Part shown: one piece after another, positions 1 through 9,687 of the stretch
How the letters are laid out: the number at the start of each line of letters is the position of its first letter
How positions within the stretch are numbered: the first letter of the stretch is position 1
Assembly (NCBI GenBank): GCA_010909165.1
Contig: MU008151.1
Location: 496,001-560,000, forward strand
Reading direction: 5' to 3'
DNA from: Anthoceros angustus
Taxonomy: Eukaryota > Streptophyta > Anthocerotopsida > Anthocerotales > Anthocerotaceae
Length of the DNA: 64,000 nt
Position numbers and translations under genes: made by a program
Notes under the pieces: generated by a model
Told to the model about the DNA's origin: nothing
The model's input: the letters and a program-made list of their open reading frames with translations, nothing else
Database searches by the model: none

Positions 1-168
1 CCTTTTATGCAGCTGGGACCGAAGGCGGAGGATGTGCAAGCTCCTTCCAATCCCCTGTTGTTTCTCTACCGATTTGTGATTGGGAACTTGGCAGCCTTTT
101 ACTACGTCTTGGTACCAATCTACATGTGGATCAAGGATTTTATCACTCCTAAGGGTCAGCCCATCTAG
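1..168 (+). CDS. C-terminal end of an unidentified small membrane protein (partial)
   Basis: An open frame enters from the left edge and stops at TAG 166-168, giving 55 residues. The middle is a strongly hydrophobic stretch (LLFLYRFVIGNLAAFYYVLV...) that would form one transmembrane helix, followed by a short charged tail ending FITPKGQPI. I do not recognise the family. The composition would fit a plastid or mitochondrial inner-membrane protein, but that is a guess. Upstream exons lie outside the window. Confidence 0.55.
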   Translation, partial: PFMQLGPKAEDVQAPSNPLLFLYRFVIGNLAAFYYVLVPIYMWIKDFITPKGQPI

Positions 169-743
169 GGGCCAGACAATGTACGATTTTGCTGCTCATC
201 TTAGTTACCTGCGGCGTAATTTTGGGCTTGAGCAACTGACTGACGCGGTTGCTGTCGCTTTCCATTCCGTCTCAACAGACTAGTTGGCGACGTCCATCCT
301 TTCTGTAGCAACATGTTCGTGTTGCGAGTATCAACTTTGGGTCGAATTCATGGTCCGGCTAATTACAAGCATTCGCATCCAACTTCTGACTCTGTGCCGA
401 GATCCAACACCGCCTCACCAATGGGATAACTTTACCGATTATCTCCAATGTCGGATGTAGCAAGTCGTCCTGTGGAGCCGAGCCGCATTCCATCTCATCA
501 TGCACAGACTGCGGCTGCTACTCAGCTTTCTTTGCAAAGTAGGTGAGAAAACATCACTGGAAATTCTAGGTCTGTCACTCAACCAGCTGCTGCTGCCGCA
601 TAGCCAATTTCTGGTCGAAGTATCAAGATATACACACATATGTAAATCTTTTTCTTAGGAATTGCCCAAGGAGGTAAACCGACAAGCGATCAAGCCTCTG
701 CACATGACCATGGTATAAGCATGAAGTCCCCTCGTCCATCTCT
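169..743. other. Intergenic spacer between membrane-protein tail and PPR gene
   Basis: No open frame resembles a known protein. It should hold the 3' UTR of the left gene and the promoter and 5' UTR of the PPR gene. I see no repeat or RNA gene. Confidence 0.4.
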
Positions 744-3458
744 ATGGAAGTTTCATGTGGCGGTTTGGAGCTGGGTTTAGGGTTCAGGCTTAACTCCATA
801 GCGCAGGCTTGTGCGAATCTCAGAGTTGGGCACAGAGGGCGACATGGCCTCTTATTGCAACAGCTTTTATGCACCCGTCAGACACAAATTGGTGAGAACA
901 TATCAGGTCTTTTAGGAAAAGCTATCGGTGGCCTGTCTTCAGGGGCTGAACTCTTAGCAAACAAGGAAGCCTCGAGTGGCAGCAGGCTTCCAACCAATTC
1001 ATCTCGTCCGGGAGAATGTCTGGTTGGGGAAAGGAATGGTGGGCGCCAGGAGCTCTTGTTGCCAGAGTCTTTTCTGGACCACAAACTTTGGTACAAGCCA
1101 CCTTTGGTGGACGCTCAGCTAGCTGCTCTGGATATGCAGGTGGGTCGTCGTGGTCGTGGTCCTGGCCCTACATCTCAATCGGGGCTGCTGGATGAATTTG
1201 ACCTTAGCAGGCCTGCAGGTGCAGTAACTGCTCAGACGGTATGCAGACTATGTGAGCAGGGGCAGCTCACTGAGGCTGTTGAGGCTCTGGGAGTACTGGT
1301 GGAGACAGACTGTCGAATTTTCCAGTCCCTCTTTTATACTGTGCTGAAAAAATGTGCGGGTAAGAAGGATCTGGTTCTGGGTCGCCGTGTCCATGCCCTT
1401 ATCGTAAAAAAGGGGCATGAGTCGGACACTTTCCTGTGCAACCACATCCTGCGGATGTATGCTTCTCATGCCCGGTTGCAAGACGCGATGGATGTGTTCA
1501 CCATGGTGCTCAACCCAGATGCGTTCACGTGGTCTGCCATAATCTCTGCCCATGTTCAGCATGGGCAAGGTAGAAGGGCCATAGAACTGTATTATCAGAT
1601 GGGCAGGTCGAGTGTGAAGCCAGATGGCCATGTGTTCATAGCAGCTCTTCAGGCGTGTGCCAGTGTGGGAGACTTGAAAACGGGGCAACAGGTGCATGCT
1701 GATGTGGTGGCCAGTGACGTTGAGCCTGGTTTGTTCCTTTCTAGTTGCTTGGTGGACATGTATGCAAAGTGCGGCAGCCTCGAGGATGCGCAGGGTGTGT
1801 TTGATGAACTTGGCCAGAAGGATGTGGTGACATGGACCAGTTTGATAACAGGATATTCTCAGCAGGGCATGGGTCAGAAAGCTCTTCATCTTTACAGTTC
1901 AATGCAAGAAGAAGGCGTGGTGGCACCTGATGCTGTTACATTTGTGTCCCTCCTCCAGGCATGTGCAAGTGTGGGTAATTCGGGCTTGGAGATGGGGAAG
2001 CAGCTTCATGCACAGATTGGAGAGCAAGGTCTTCAGGCTGATGTAGTTGTGGGTTGCAGCCTGGTGAACATGTATGCAAAATGTGGCAGCCTTAAGGATG
2101 CCCAGAGCGTGTTTGACAAACTTTCTCAGAAGAATGTGGTGACGTGGAATGCCATGATAGCAGGATACTCCCAGCAGGGCATGGGACAGGAAGCCCTTCA
2201 TCTTTACGGTGTTATGCAACAAGAAGGCGTGATTGCACCTGATTCTGCCACCTTTGTTTCCCTCCTGCAGGCATGTGCAAGTGTGGGTAACCCGGCTTTG
2301 GAGAGGGGGAAGCAGCTTCATGGACGGATTGGAGAACAAGGACTTCAGGCTGATGTGGTTCTCACCAACAGTTTAGTGAACATGTATGCAAAGTGTGGCA
2401 GCCTAGAGGATGCTCAGGGTGTATTTGATGGACTTGAGCAAAAAAATGTGGTGACATGGACCACTCTGATAGGAGGATATTCCCAGCAGGGCATGGGTCA
2501 GGAAGCCCTTCGTCTCTACAGTCTTATGGAAGCAGAAGGCATCGCTATAGCCGATTCTGTCACATTTGTATGCCTCCTGCAGGCTTGTGCAGATGTGGCA
2601 GCTCTGCATCGGGGAAGGGAGCTTCATCTTGAGATTCAAGAGCAAGGGCTCCAATCTGATGTGTTTGTGGCCATCAGTTTGGTAAACATGTATGCAAAAG
2701 CTGGGAGCATGAGTGATGCACAGCAGGTGTTTGATGCATTGCCCGAAAGAGACATTGTTGCCTGGAACGCCCTGATTGCTGGATACACCCGTCAAGGAGA
2801 CAGTAAGCTGGTCTTTAAGTTGATTCACCGGATGAAGGAGAATGGCATACCGCTAAACGGGATCACATTCCTCAGTATACTTACAGTGTGCAGTCATTCA
2901 GGTCTAGTCGACAAGGGGCAAGAATTTTTTGACGCTATGAGCAGACACCATGGCATTACTCCCACCCTGGAGCACTACACGTGCATGGTGGATCTCCTGG
3001 GTCGTGCAGGCCAACTCGACGAAGCACTAACAATGGTGAGCACGATGCCTGTACCGCCTGACGCTGCAGTTTGGCACACTTTATTGGGCGCCTGTGCAAA
3101 GTGGAGCAACGTGGAGATGGGACGCCGTGCTTTCGATAAAACAGTGAAGCTAAACGGAAGTGATGCTGCAGCATATGTGTTGATGTCAAACATATATGCC
3201 GGTGCCCAGATGTGGGACGAGGCAGAGAAGATGCAGGCCTGGAGAAAAGGAATTGGGGCATGGAAGCCACCAGGCCAGAGCTGGTGGACAGATTTGGGTG
3301 GACTGGTGCATACTTTTGTGGTTGGGGATGTCAAGCATCCCGAGAGTGCAGGTATATATGCAAGGCTTGAACAGCTTGGTCCCAGAATGAAGGAAGAAGG
3401 GTACGTCCCACATCTGGACATGTCATCGGGGGACATGTTTATGTTCACCAACTTGTGA
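744..3458 (+). CDS. PLS-class PPR protein, ends at E+ (no DYW domain)
   Basis: A single-exon frame of 904 residues starting at ATG 744. Pentatricopeptide repeats run from about residue 160 to 740 in P-L-S order. Three near-identical triplets of about 102 residues each carry MYAKCGSL, VVTW and GYSQQGMGQ. The E motifs (HYTCMVDLLGRAGQ) and an E+ motif (VHTFVVGD, near residue 855) follow. The frame then stops shortly after GYVPH, so the DYW deaminase is missing. Such proteins bind specific organellar transcripts and usually recruit a DYW partner for C-to-U editing. The first 150 residues are divergent and could hold a targeting peptide. The PG box is normal (KPPGQSWW). It is a paralogue of the minus-strand PPR gene at 56.8-59.7 kb: the pre-repeat segment and first motifs align. 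The truncation may be natural E+ architecture or recent loss. Confidence 0.93.
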   Translation: MEVSCGGLELGLGFRLNSIAQACANLRVGHRGRHGLLLQQLLCTRQTQIGENISGLLGKAIGGLSSGAELLANKEASSGSRLPTNSSRPGECLVGERNGGRQELLLPESFLDHKLWYKPPLVDAQLAALDMQVGRRGRGPGPTSQSGLLDEFDLSRPAGAVTAQTVCRLCEQGQLTEAVEALGVLVETDCRIFQSLFYTVLKKCAGKKDLVLGRRVHALIVKKGHESDTFLCNHILRMYASHARLQDAMDVFTMVLNPDAFTWSAIISAHVQHGQGRRAIELYYQMGRSSVKPDGHVFIAALQACASVGDLKTGQQVHADVVASDVEPGLFLSSCLVDMYAKCGSLEDAQGVFDELGQKDVVTWTSLITGYSQQGMGQKALHLYSSMQEEGVVAPDAVTFVSLLQACASVGNSGLEMGKQLHAQIGEQGLQADVVVGCSLVNMYAKCGSLKDAQSVFDKLSQKNVVTWNAMIAGYSQQGMGQEALHLYGVMQQEGVIAPDSATFVSLLQACASVGNPALERGKQLHGRIGEQGLQADVVLTNSLVNMYAKCGSLEDAQGVFDGLEQKNVVTWTTLIGGYSQQGMGQEALRLYSLMEAEGIAIADSVTFVCLLQACADVAALHRGRELHLEIQEQGLQSDVFVAISLVNMYAKAGSMSDAQQVFDALPERDIVAWNALIAGYTRQGDSKLVFKLIHRMKENGIPLNGITFLSILTVCSHSGLVDKGQEFFDAMSRHHGITPTLEHYTCMVDLLGRAGQLDEALTMVSTMPVPPDAAVWHTLLGACAKWSNVEMGRRAFDKTVKLNGSDAAAYVLMSNIYAGAQMWDEAEKMQAWRKGIGAWKPPGQSWWTDLGGLVHTFVVGDVKHPESAGIYARLEQLGPRMKEEGYVPHLDMSSGDMFMFTNL

Positions 3459-4162
3459 GCCGGAATGTCGACGCTTTCACAAGTTTGTACACGTCAATTC
3501 TCGTCTCCCACTTGGATTGAGTAGTGATTTTTGACCCTAAGCCACGAGACATGACGTGATCCATAGGGAGGCATCCGCACCTTCTTGTTCCCTACGCTTC
3601 GGCTACCTCGGCTAGCGGAGACAAACAGAATGGACAAAAGGGAACAGAGCTGGAACGGGAGCTCATTTTCAGATAAGTAGTTGAACAAGAACAAGAACAA
3701 GAACAAATTGGTGAGTATTCTTTCGCTGCGATATAGAACTTCATCTGAACTGCCGAGCTGCTGCTCGTCCCATCTTGATTTCAGATGCCGCTAGTACTGT
3801 AAAGCAAAATGACACCTAGTATGTACCGCTCACACTGCCTAGGAAGGGATCTCAGCAGTGCGTCAGAGCTGCACATGTATGAAAAAACGGCGATCAGCAC
3901 ACTTGCATCTGATCGAAATACGGGAGCTGGACAGGGCAAGCCTGGCTGCACAAAATAAACTCCCGTTTCACAATCTGCAACCTGATCAATACGCGCTTAA
4001 ACTGATGCGGACGTCCTTGAAGATGTTGGCTACCACACCATCGGCTGCCATGGCCAGCCGCGCGAAGCAGGAGAGCAGCAGCACGGGCAACGGCGGCCAG
4101 GGGCAGGGGCAGCACCACGAAGCGGGAGGCCATTAAGCCAGCTGCTGACCACCATCTAGCCG

Positions 4163-4227
4163 TATCCGAGCTCTGGAAGCTTCACCTGTAGAAGCTACCG
4201 TGTCGTGAAACTTCCAGCGCTCGGATA
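4163..4227. repeat. Imperfect 23-bp inverted repeat (hairpin)
   Basis: Arms 4163-4185 and 4205-4227 are inverted with two mismatches and a 19-base loop. The arms are GC-balanced and do not look like simple sequence. It could be the remains of a small foldback element or a short hairpin RNA. I see no transcription evidence. Confidence 0.6.
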
Positions 4228-4321
4228 TGGCAAGATCGTCGTCAAACTCGTATCCAACACTCCACCCTTCGTTGAGTCTCGAACTTTGCGCTAGTCGTCC
4301 CAGGGATGGGCGCCCCGGCCT

Positions 4322-4373
4322 CTTATAAATGTGTGTCCAAATGGCTTAGGCCAAATGGACACACATTTATAAG
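4322..4373. repeat. Perfect 18-bp inverted repeat
   Basis: Arms 4322-4339 and 4356-4373 are exact reverse complements around a 16-base spacer, about 100 bp from the previous hairpin. Function unknown. Confidence 0.7.
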
Positions 4374-4572
4374 AACGCCGTGATTAAGGATCTGAGCTTA
4401 GATCGGTACTTAGATGGGGTGCTTAAAGGGCGTGGATGCCCTTGGTGCAATTAGCTTAGGCACACCATGGTACAAGTTGTTAAGTACAAAGTCCATGACG
4501 GAAATCCGTCCTTAGTGGACTTAAATAAAATTCTTTTTCTTCTTCTCCCCTGTGTAAGTTCTTCCGTCTGAA

Positions 4573-4870
4573 ACGACATGGATAGCACCTCATTCTAGTA
4601 CTGATCCATTTTTAAAAGGCCATAAGACAAGGCGGGGACAGCACCCCATTCGAGTACTGATTCCTTCCTAAAGGCCATAAAACTGGACATGGATAGCACC
4701 TTATTCTAGTCCTGATCCACCTCATTCTAATACTGATCCATTTCAAAAGGCCATAAAACAGGGCGGGGATAGCACCCCATTCGAGTACTGATTCCTTCCT
4801 AAAGGCCATAAAACAGGACATGGATAGCAGCTTATTCTAGTACTGATCCTTTCCTAAAGGTCATCAAATA
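4573..4870. repeat. Minisatellite, 50-60 bp monomers
   Basis: At least five degenerate monomers share the pattern 'atagcacc..attct/cgagtactgatcc...aaaggccataaaac'. The array is interrupted by the element at 4871-5218 and continues at 5219-5255 with 'gacatgcatagcacctcattctagta'. Confidence 0.8.
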
Positions 4871-5218
4871 CCGTACCCCGAGGGGTGATTTGACATTAAT
4901 CAATTAAAATTAATAAAATTTGAAAATCTCAAAATTATTATACTTAAAATGTTGAATATGTAAACATTTATGAGTTTAAGATGTCGAAAACAAGAAAACT
5001 AGGGTTTGTGTGGAAAATTAGGGCATGTTTAAGGGAGGTCTATACATATCCATTGGTTTTATATATATACCTATGTATTTTAATAAATTCTAAAATTTGA
5101 TAAAATTATTTTTCATAAATATTGAATATTTGAAAAATATAAATATTTATCTTGAACCTTTTTTTCAAAAAATAATTATTTCGGCATTATCCTGTTGAAC
5201 CACCCCTCGGGGTACGGT
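4871..5218. mobile_element. Stowaway-like MITE with 17-bp terminal inverted repeats and TA target duplication
   Basis: A 348-bp, very AT-rich non-coding segment bounded by exact 17-bp inverted repeats: 4871-4887 begins CCGTACCCCGAGGGG, and 5202-5218 is its reverse complement. TA stands immediately outside each end. Removing the element and one TA restores a minisatellite monomer: '...ggtcatcaaaTA' joins 'gacatgcatagcacc', matching neighbouring '...ggccataaaacaggacatggatagcacc'. TA duplication and short inverted ends fit Tc1/mariner-derived MITEs. It has no coding capacity. Confidence 0.85.
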
Positions 5219-5295
5219 AGACATGCATAGCACCTCATTCTAGTATTCTTCCGTCCATAAAGAAATTGTGAACGGTTAATTGTGGAGTTCTTATG

Positions 5296-5500
5296 GACTC
5301 ATTTGTGTGTCCCTCCATTGTAACCTGGAGACTTCATCATGAAAAAGAGATTGGGAAACCCATCTATCCATGGGGAACAACCCGTAGGAGGGCACAACCC
5401 TTAGGAGAATGTGGAGACTTTATAAAAAAACGAGATGGAAAATCTCATCTACCCCCAGGCAAAAGGGGACAACCCACGACAGAGCAATATGAAGTAGGAC
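5296..5500 (-). mobile_element. Two tandem 3'-terminal LINE fragments
   Basis: Read on the minus strand, two units each contain 'gggttgtyccc...gatgrgatttyccc...tcttttt...aagtctcca'. The same signature follows the endonuclease of the plus-strand LINE fragment near 8400-8500, and a related one lies in the 3' region of the big minus-strand LINE (9480-9540). These are probably severely 5'-truncated copies of that family. The alignment was made by eye. Confidence 0.5.
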
Positions 5501-5506
5501 TATATA

Positions 5507-5730
5507 TGCATGTCACATAAGTTAAAGAATCCCCTTGTAAAGGGCACCTGGGCTTGAAAATTATCTCCAAAACGATGATCCTTAGATAAAGATAAAGAGG
5601 GAAAATGTAGAAGTGATATGCATGTCACATAAGTTAAAGAAGCCCCTTGTAAAGGGCACCTCGGCTTGAAAATTATCTCCAAAACGATGATCCTTAGATA
5701 AAGATAAAGAGGGAAAATGTAGAAGTGATC
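5507..5730. repeat. 112-bp tandem duplication
   Basis: The block beginning TGCATGTCACATAAGTTAAA at 5507 recurs at 5619 with very few differences, giving two head-to-tail copies of about 112 bp. Confidence 0.85.
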
Positions 5731-5740
5731 ACCTTTTCCA

Positions 5741-7271
5741 TCTCAATCCTATTCTATCTTCATGGTACTTAAACTTCGAATTTTTTTTTAATTTTGGTAT
5801 CTACACACATAAATCATCTCCATCTCAGTCTTATTCCACCTTCTTGACATTTGACCCCGATATTTTATATTTATTCTGATATGTACACATGAAATCATTA
5901 GCTTGTGAACTACTTCACTTTCAATCGTATTTTAGTTATGGTTGAGCTTTCAACCTAAATTTTCTTATTTTATTTTTATGCTATTTAAAAGGTATTAAAA
6001 AGGATTTATCCTTTTTTTATTGCATGCGAGAAGTCAATTACTCTTTTTCTTCACGAAGTGAAGATATTCACTAGCAAAGTGTATATATGTGATGCTTAGA
6101 CTTCCATTTTGTATTGCATTTTGATGACCCCATTTAGTATAGAATATATAGTTGATTGTTACTCGGTCTTTTTCCTTTTGTGCAAGACTTGTTTCATGCT
6201 CATAGTGTTCATTTTGCCCATGTTGTTCTTGGTATCTTGGTTTGTTCTTTGTAGATTTTCTCCTCCTACTTCCTTGGAGTTTTCCTACTTCCATTCTTTA
6301 GGAGTCCTTTAGCATTAAAAATTACCTGCCTAAACTATTTCTTCTCGTTTTATTTCTTTTGCTCATGAATACGAATACTTACTCTTCTAAACATTAGTAT
6401 GGCATCCACATTTCTTTGCATAGGTTGTCTAGCACCAGGTATTGCTTCTCGTAAAAGAAGTCATGAGGTTAAGAGGTTCCCCAATGGAGACTTAATCCCG
6501 CACTTGGAGTTCCTTGTGCTGAAGGGGCTTAGGTGGTATGTTATTTGATCGTATTGGGATGGGCTATGTAATTCTTGAGAGCTTAAGGCATCCTTATTAA
6601 GAGGGGATAAGAAGGCCTCACTCCATCATGATCAGATAAAAAGAGTATCTAACCCTTTTATCACAAGAAACGTCCCGGTGAATGGATTAAACTATAATTG
6701 GGGACTTCTTGCCACTATGAAGCCTTTCCACGAGACTATCTTATACAGGTCATGCCATTACTCAGTAGAAATGGAGTGATGAGGTTGAGGGTTCTCAATT
6801 GAGACATATCCCTCAATTACTTAGGACCCTTGCGCACTACCAGCAGTTTGGAAGCTTAGTTCGGCCATTTCGGTTTAGTTCCAAGCCAAGTTCGCATCGA
6901 GTTGAGCTCGAACCGGTGCACGGATATAATCCGTCGTGACAACCACCTCACTGACAATGTGCTGACGTAGAAAGTAATGATTGGCTGCCAGTTCGGTTTC
7001 TTCCATTAGAGACCCCAAATTGAACCGCCATAGATTACCCACGGTTCATACGAGCTAAGATGAGGAAAACAATAGCCGTTGTCTCCTTCGTTGTTGAGAC
7101 TATAGATGTGAAAACCGGTGGAGCGAAGCGTATAACATACCATCGGCCTTTGGTAAACACCCGACGAATAATATTGAAGAGAGTACATCAAATACTCTTA
7201 CCCTTTTACAAATGAGGGTCAAGAATTATCATCCATAGTGTCGAGTTAGTGGGCCGAGGAATGGAGGATTC
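5741..7271. other. AT-rich gene-free stretch
   Basis: Short frames only, none with a recognisable domain. Probably decayed transposon sequence, but I could not assign it. Confidence 0.35.
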
Positions 7272-7279
7272 CTAGAGAA

Positions 7280-8400
7280 GAGCCAAGTGCGCCTGCCCAT
7301 AATGCTTCTCCAGGATGGACGTTTGAAGCCCACACAGCCCAACCTCGGGGAGCGAGGAAAAATGAGGCAGAGTAATCCTAGTCTCTAAGGATAAAGATCC
7401 CCTGGCCAATCTTAAGCACGTCTGCAGGGAAAAAGCTCCTGTCTCAACGCCTGAGACGAAGGCCTCCAAGATACGTGAATCCAGGATTAAGAAACGGGAG
7501 GCCAGGATGGGGTAGAGAGGGCCCCGCTCCCTAAGGAAGTCGCCGGCGTGTGTAAAGGCCTCCGTAGCCCAGCAGACCAGTGCCCCCAAAAGCAAAAGGG
7601 AAAGGGAGCAGGTTCCTGGATTCTGGTCTGGCCCAGTATCCAAGTATTCCGCATCGCACCATCAACATTTTCTTTTTCCACTGCGATAAGATTTCACTTA
7701 GGTTTGGTCCAACCTCTTTCTCAACATGTAGCTATGGGGGCCCCGCTCGACGACTATAGAACCCACCTGGTTGGCTGTCCCGTTGGTGGGAAGCGCATTC
7801 CTACACATGATGCCGTTCGGGACGTCATGTTCTCGATGGCTAAGGAGAGTGAGTTCTTTCCCTTTAGAGAGTGCGCATACACCCTACTCAATAACGTTTC
7901 TCTCAGGTCTGACCTATGTTAAATCCGAGGGGACCAGGGTTCGGTTGTTGATGTGGTGGTAACAAACCCTACCCAGGATAGTGTCTGCTAGCATGCAATC
8001 CTCAACCCTCCGGGTTGGGCGGCGGAGGGATGCGCGACAGCAAAGGTCCACAAGTACTCTCACATGTAGCATAAGGATGGCCGCACCTTTATCCCTTCTG
8101 GCATCGAGACTCACAGGACTATGCATAAGGATTTTTCTAGGTTCGTCAAGGCCTATACCAAGGCTTTCCACAATCGCAAGAATGAGGGTGGTCTCCCCCT
8201 TTCTTATATTGTGGCTTTCTTCAGCAATAGATGTCCATCGCCCTGTAGAGGGCGTTGGCGAATGCGGTGTACGGGACAGCGGCAAGCGCTGGGATGTGGC
8301 ATCTTCGGCCCTTGTGGTAAGTAGGCTTTTTCATATCCCTAACCACGAAATTCTTCGCACTGTAAGTAATTTCGGGATGAGCGATCACAGGGGTTAGTCC
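7280..8400 (+). mobile_element. LINE fragment: RT thumb (minus) joined to C-terminal RT and restriction-like endonuclease (plus), decayed
   Basis: From about 7600 to 8250 one plus-strand frame carries the end of a reverse-transcriptase ORF: FRIAPSTF, then LDDYRTHLVGCPVGGKRI, then THDAVRDVMF. It continues into a restriction-like endonuclease signature: VVDVVVTNPTQ, KVHKYSHM, FIPSGIETH. Three in-frame stops (TAA 7920, TAG 7989, TAG 8067) kill it. On the minus strand, 7280-7560 encodes an upstream piece of the same protein (GPLYPILASRFL), so two pieces are joined in opposite orientation. The same motifs recur in the 9.2-15.2 kb element. The domain order fits non-LTR retrotransposons of the R2/NeSL type. 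Confidence 0.75.
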
Positions 8401-8580
8401 CCCTTGGTACAGTGCTCTTTTTGGGTTGTTCCCCCCTTTTTTGGGGGTAGATGGGATTTCCTATTTCGTTTCTTTACCTAAAGTCTCCACATTCACGAAT
8501 TAGCAACTAAAATATAAGGTCGAAAGTGCCTATTATAGTTTTTGTTAATTTTGTGGCTTGCGATGATCAGTCTCGGCTCT

Positions 8581-8732
8581 ATTTTAGATGACCATTGGTT
8601 GCCATTGGTTGCCATTGGTTGCCATTGGTTGAAGACTCCCTGGAATTGTTCAAAGTATTTTAGATGACCATTGGTTGCCATTGGTTGCCATTGGTTGCCA
8701 TTGGTTGAAGACTCCCTGGAATTGTTCAAAGT
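8581..8732. repeat. 76-bp tandem duplication containing a 10-bp microrepeat
   Basis: Two copies, 8581-8656 and 8657-8732. Each contains four consecutive CCATTGGTTG units followed by 'aagactccctggaattgttcaaa'. Confidence 0.9.
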
Positions 8733-9178
8733 CCTCAACTGCCACCCTCCTGATTAGAGCTAGGTCCAACATTGGTGTTGGTTTGCGGACCTCTGGGGTT
8801 TTTCGCTCTCTTCCAACGTCTTTGTTCTCTTCGGGATCCTTCTTTCTTGCGGCTTAGTTGGTTATCCTTGTTTTTTGCTTAGTTTAAGATCTTGACCTTC
8901 AGGCTAAGGTGAGAAAGCTCGAAGGAGAAAATTCAAAAGCTTCCTTAAAAGGAACTTTGTACCCATGCCCCAAGATATGGGTATCGTCAGCCACTAATGG
9001 ATACAGGCATCCCCACACCGAGGAGGCAGATAATGACAAAGTCCTGAAGTGCGCCATAACGAAGAGGGCACCCTCCAAAGGTCATCTTGTCTTGTGCCCA
9101 TGTAGATAGTAGAGGTTAAAGGGAGACCTTTAGAAAGAGCTAAGATTCTACCGCTTTGACAGAGTCCTACATACTAAT
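8733..9178. other. Short spacer, nothing recognised
   Basis: No domain, repeat or RNA gene seen. It lies just beyond the poly(A) end of the minus-strand LINE. Confidence 0.3.
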
Positions 9179-9194
9179 CCTTTTTTTTTTTTTA

Positions 9195-9430
9195 CTACCT
9201 ATGTGCGACCTCCATATCGGTGACCTATGTGCGATCTCCATATCGGTGACCTATGTGCGATCTCCATATCGGTGACCTATGTGCGATCTCCATATCGGTG
9301 ACCTATGTGCGACCTCTATATGTGTGACTTATGTATGACCTCATATATGTGTGACTTATGTATGACCTCATATCGGTGATGAAGAAGAAGAATATATTGT
9401 AGTCCACTTGGACCTCTATATCGGTGATGA
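9195..9430 (-). repeat. 26-bp minisatellite in the LINE 3' tail
   Basis: Five or more copies of GACCTATGTGCGATCTCCATATCGGT (plus strand), then degenerate copies, directly abutting the T13 run that marks the poly(A) end of the minus-strand LINE. It therefore appears to be part of the element's 3' UTR. Confidence 0.85.
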
Positions 9431-9687
9431 TAGAAACAGTAACTTCCTGTTTTTCATACCGAAATATTTTATTGAGGTGAAAAACGATGGGAAAAGCCCA
9501 TCTAGGAGGGGACAACCAAAGAGGACCAGGGGTCAAGGTGAAGAGGAGCAAATAAGCTCCCTACCTAAAGTCACCCATCGCACCCACAATGTCATATCAC
9601 GGAAGAATAAGCGGCGCAAACCACTTGAGGTAGAGGAAGATCGTCACCTCTTGCCGCCTTGTGGAGGATCGCGTTGAGAGCGCCCGT

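Larger units (their letters stand above)
3459..4560. other. Intergenic region with two short inverted repeats
   Basis: No convincing gene. Opposed short frames at 3858-4136 (+) and 3894-4133 (-) match nothing I know and lack splice logic. Two hairpins are listed separately. Confidence 0.4.

Noticed and set aside
3858-4136. Opposed short frames as a possible small gene
   Set aside because: Neither strand shows a domain, and the overlap on both strands suggests chance openness.
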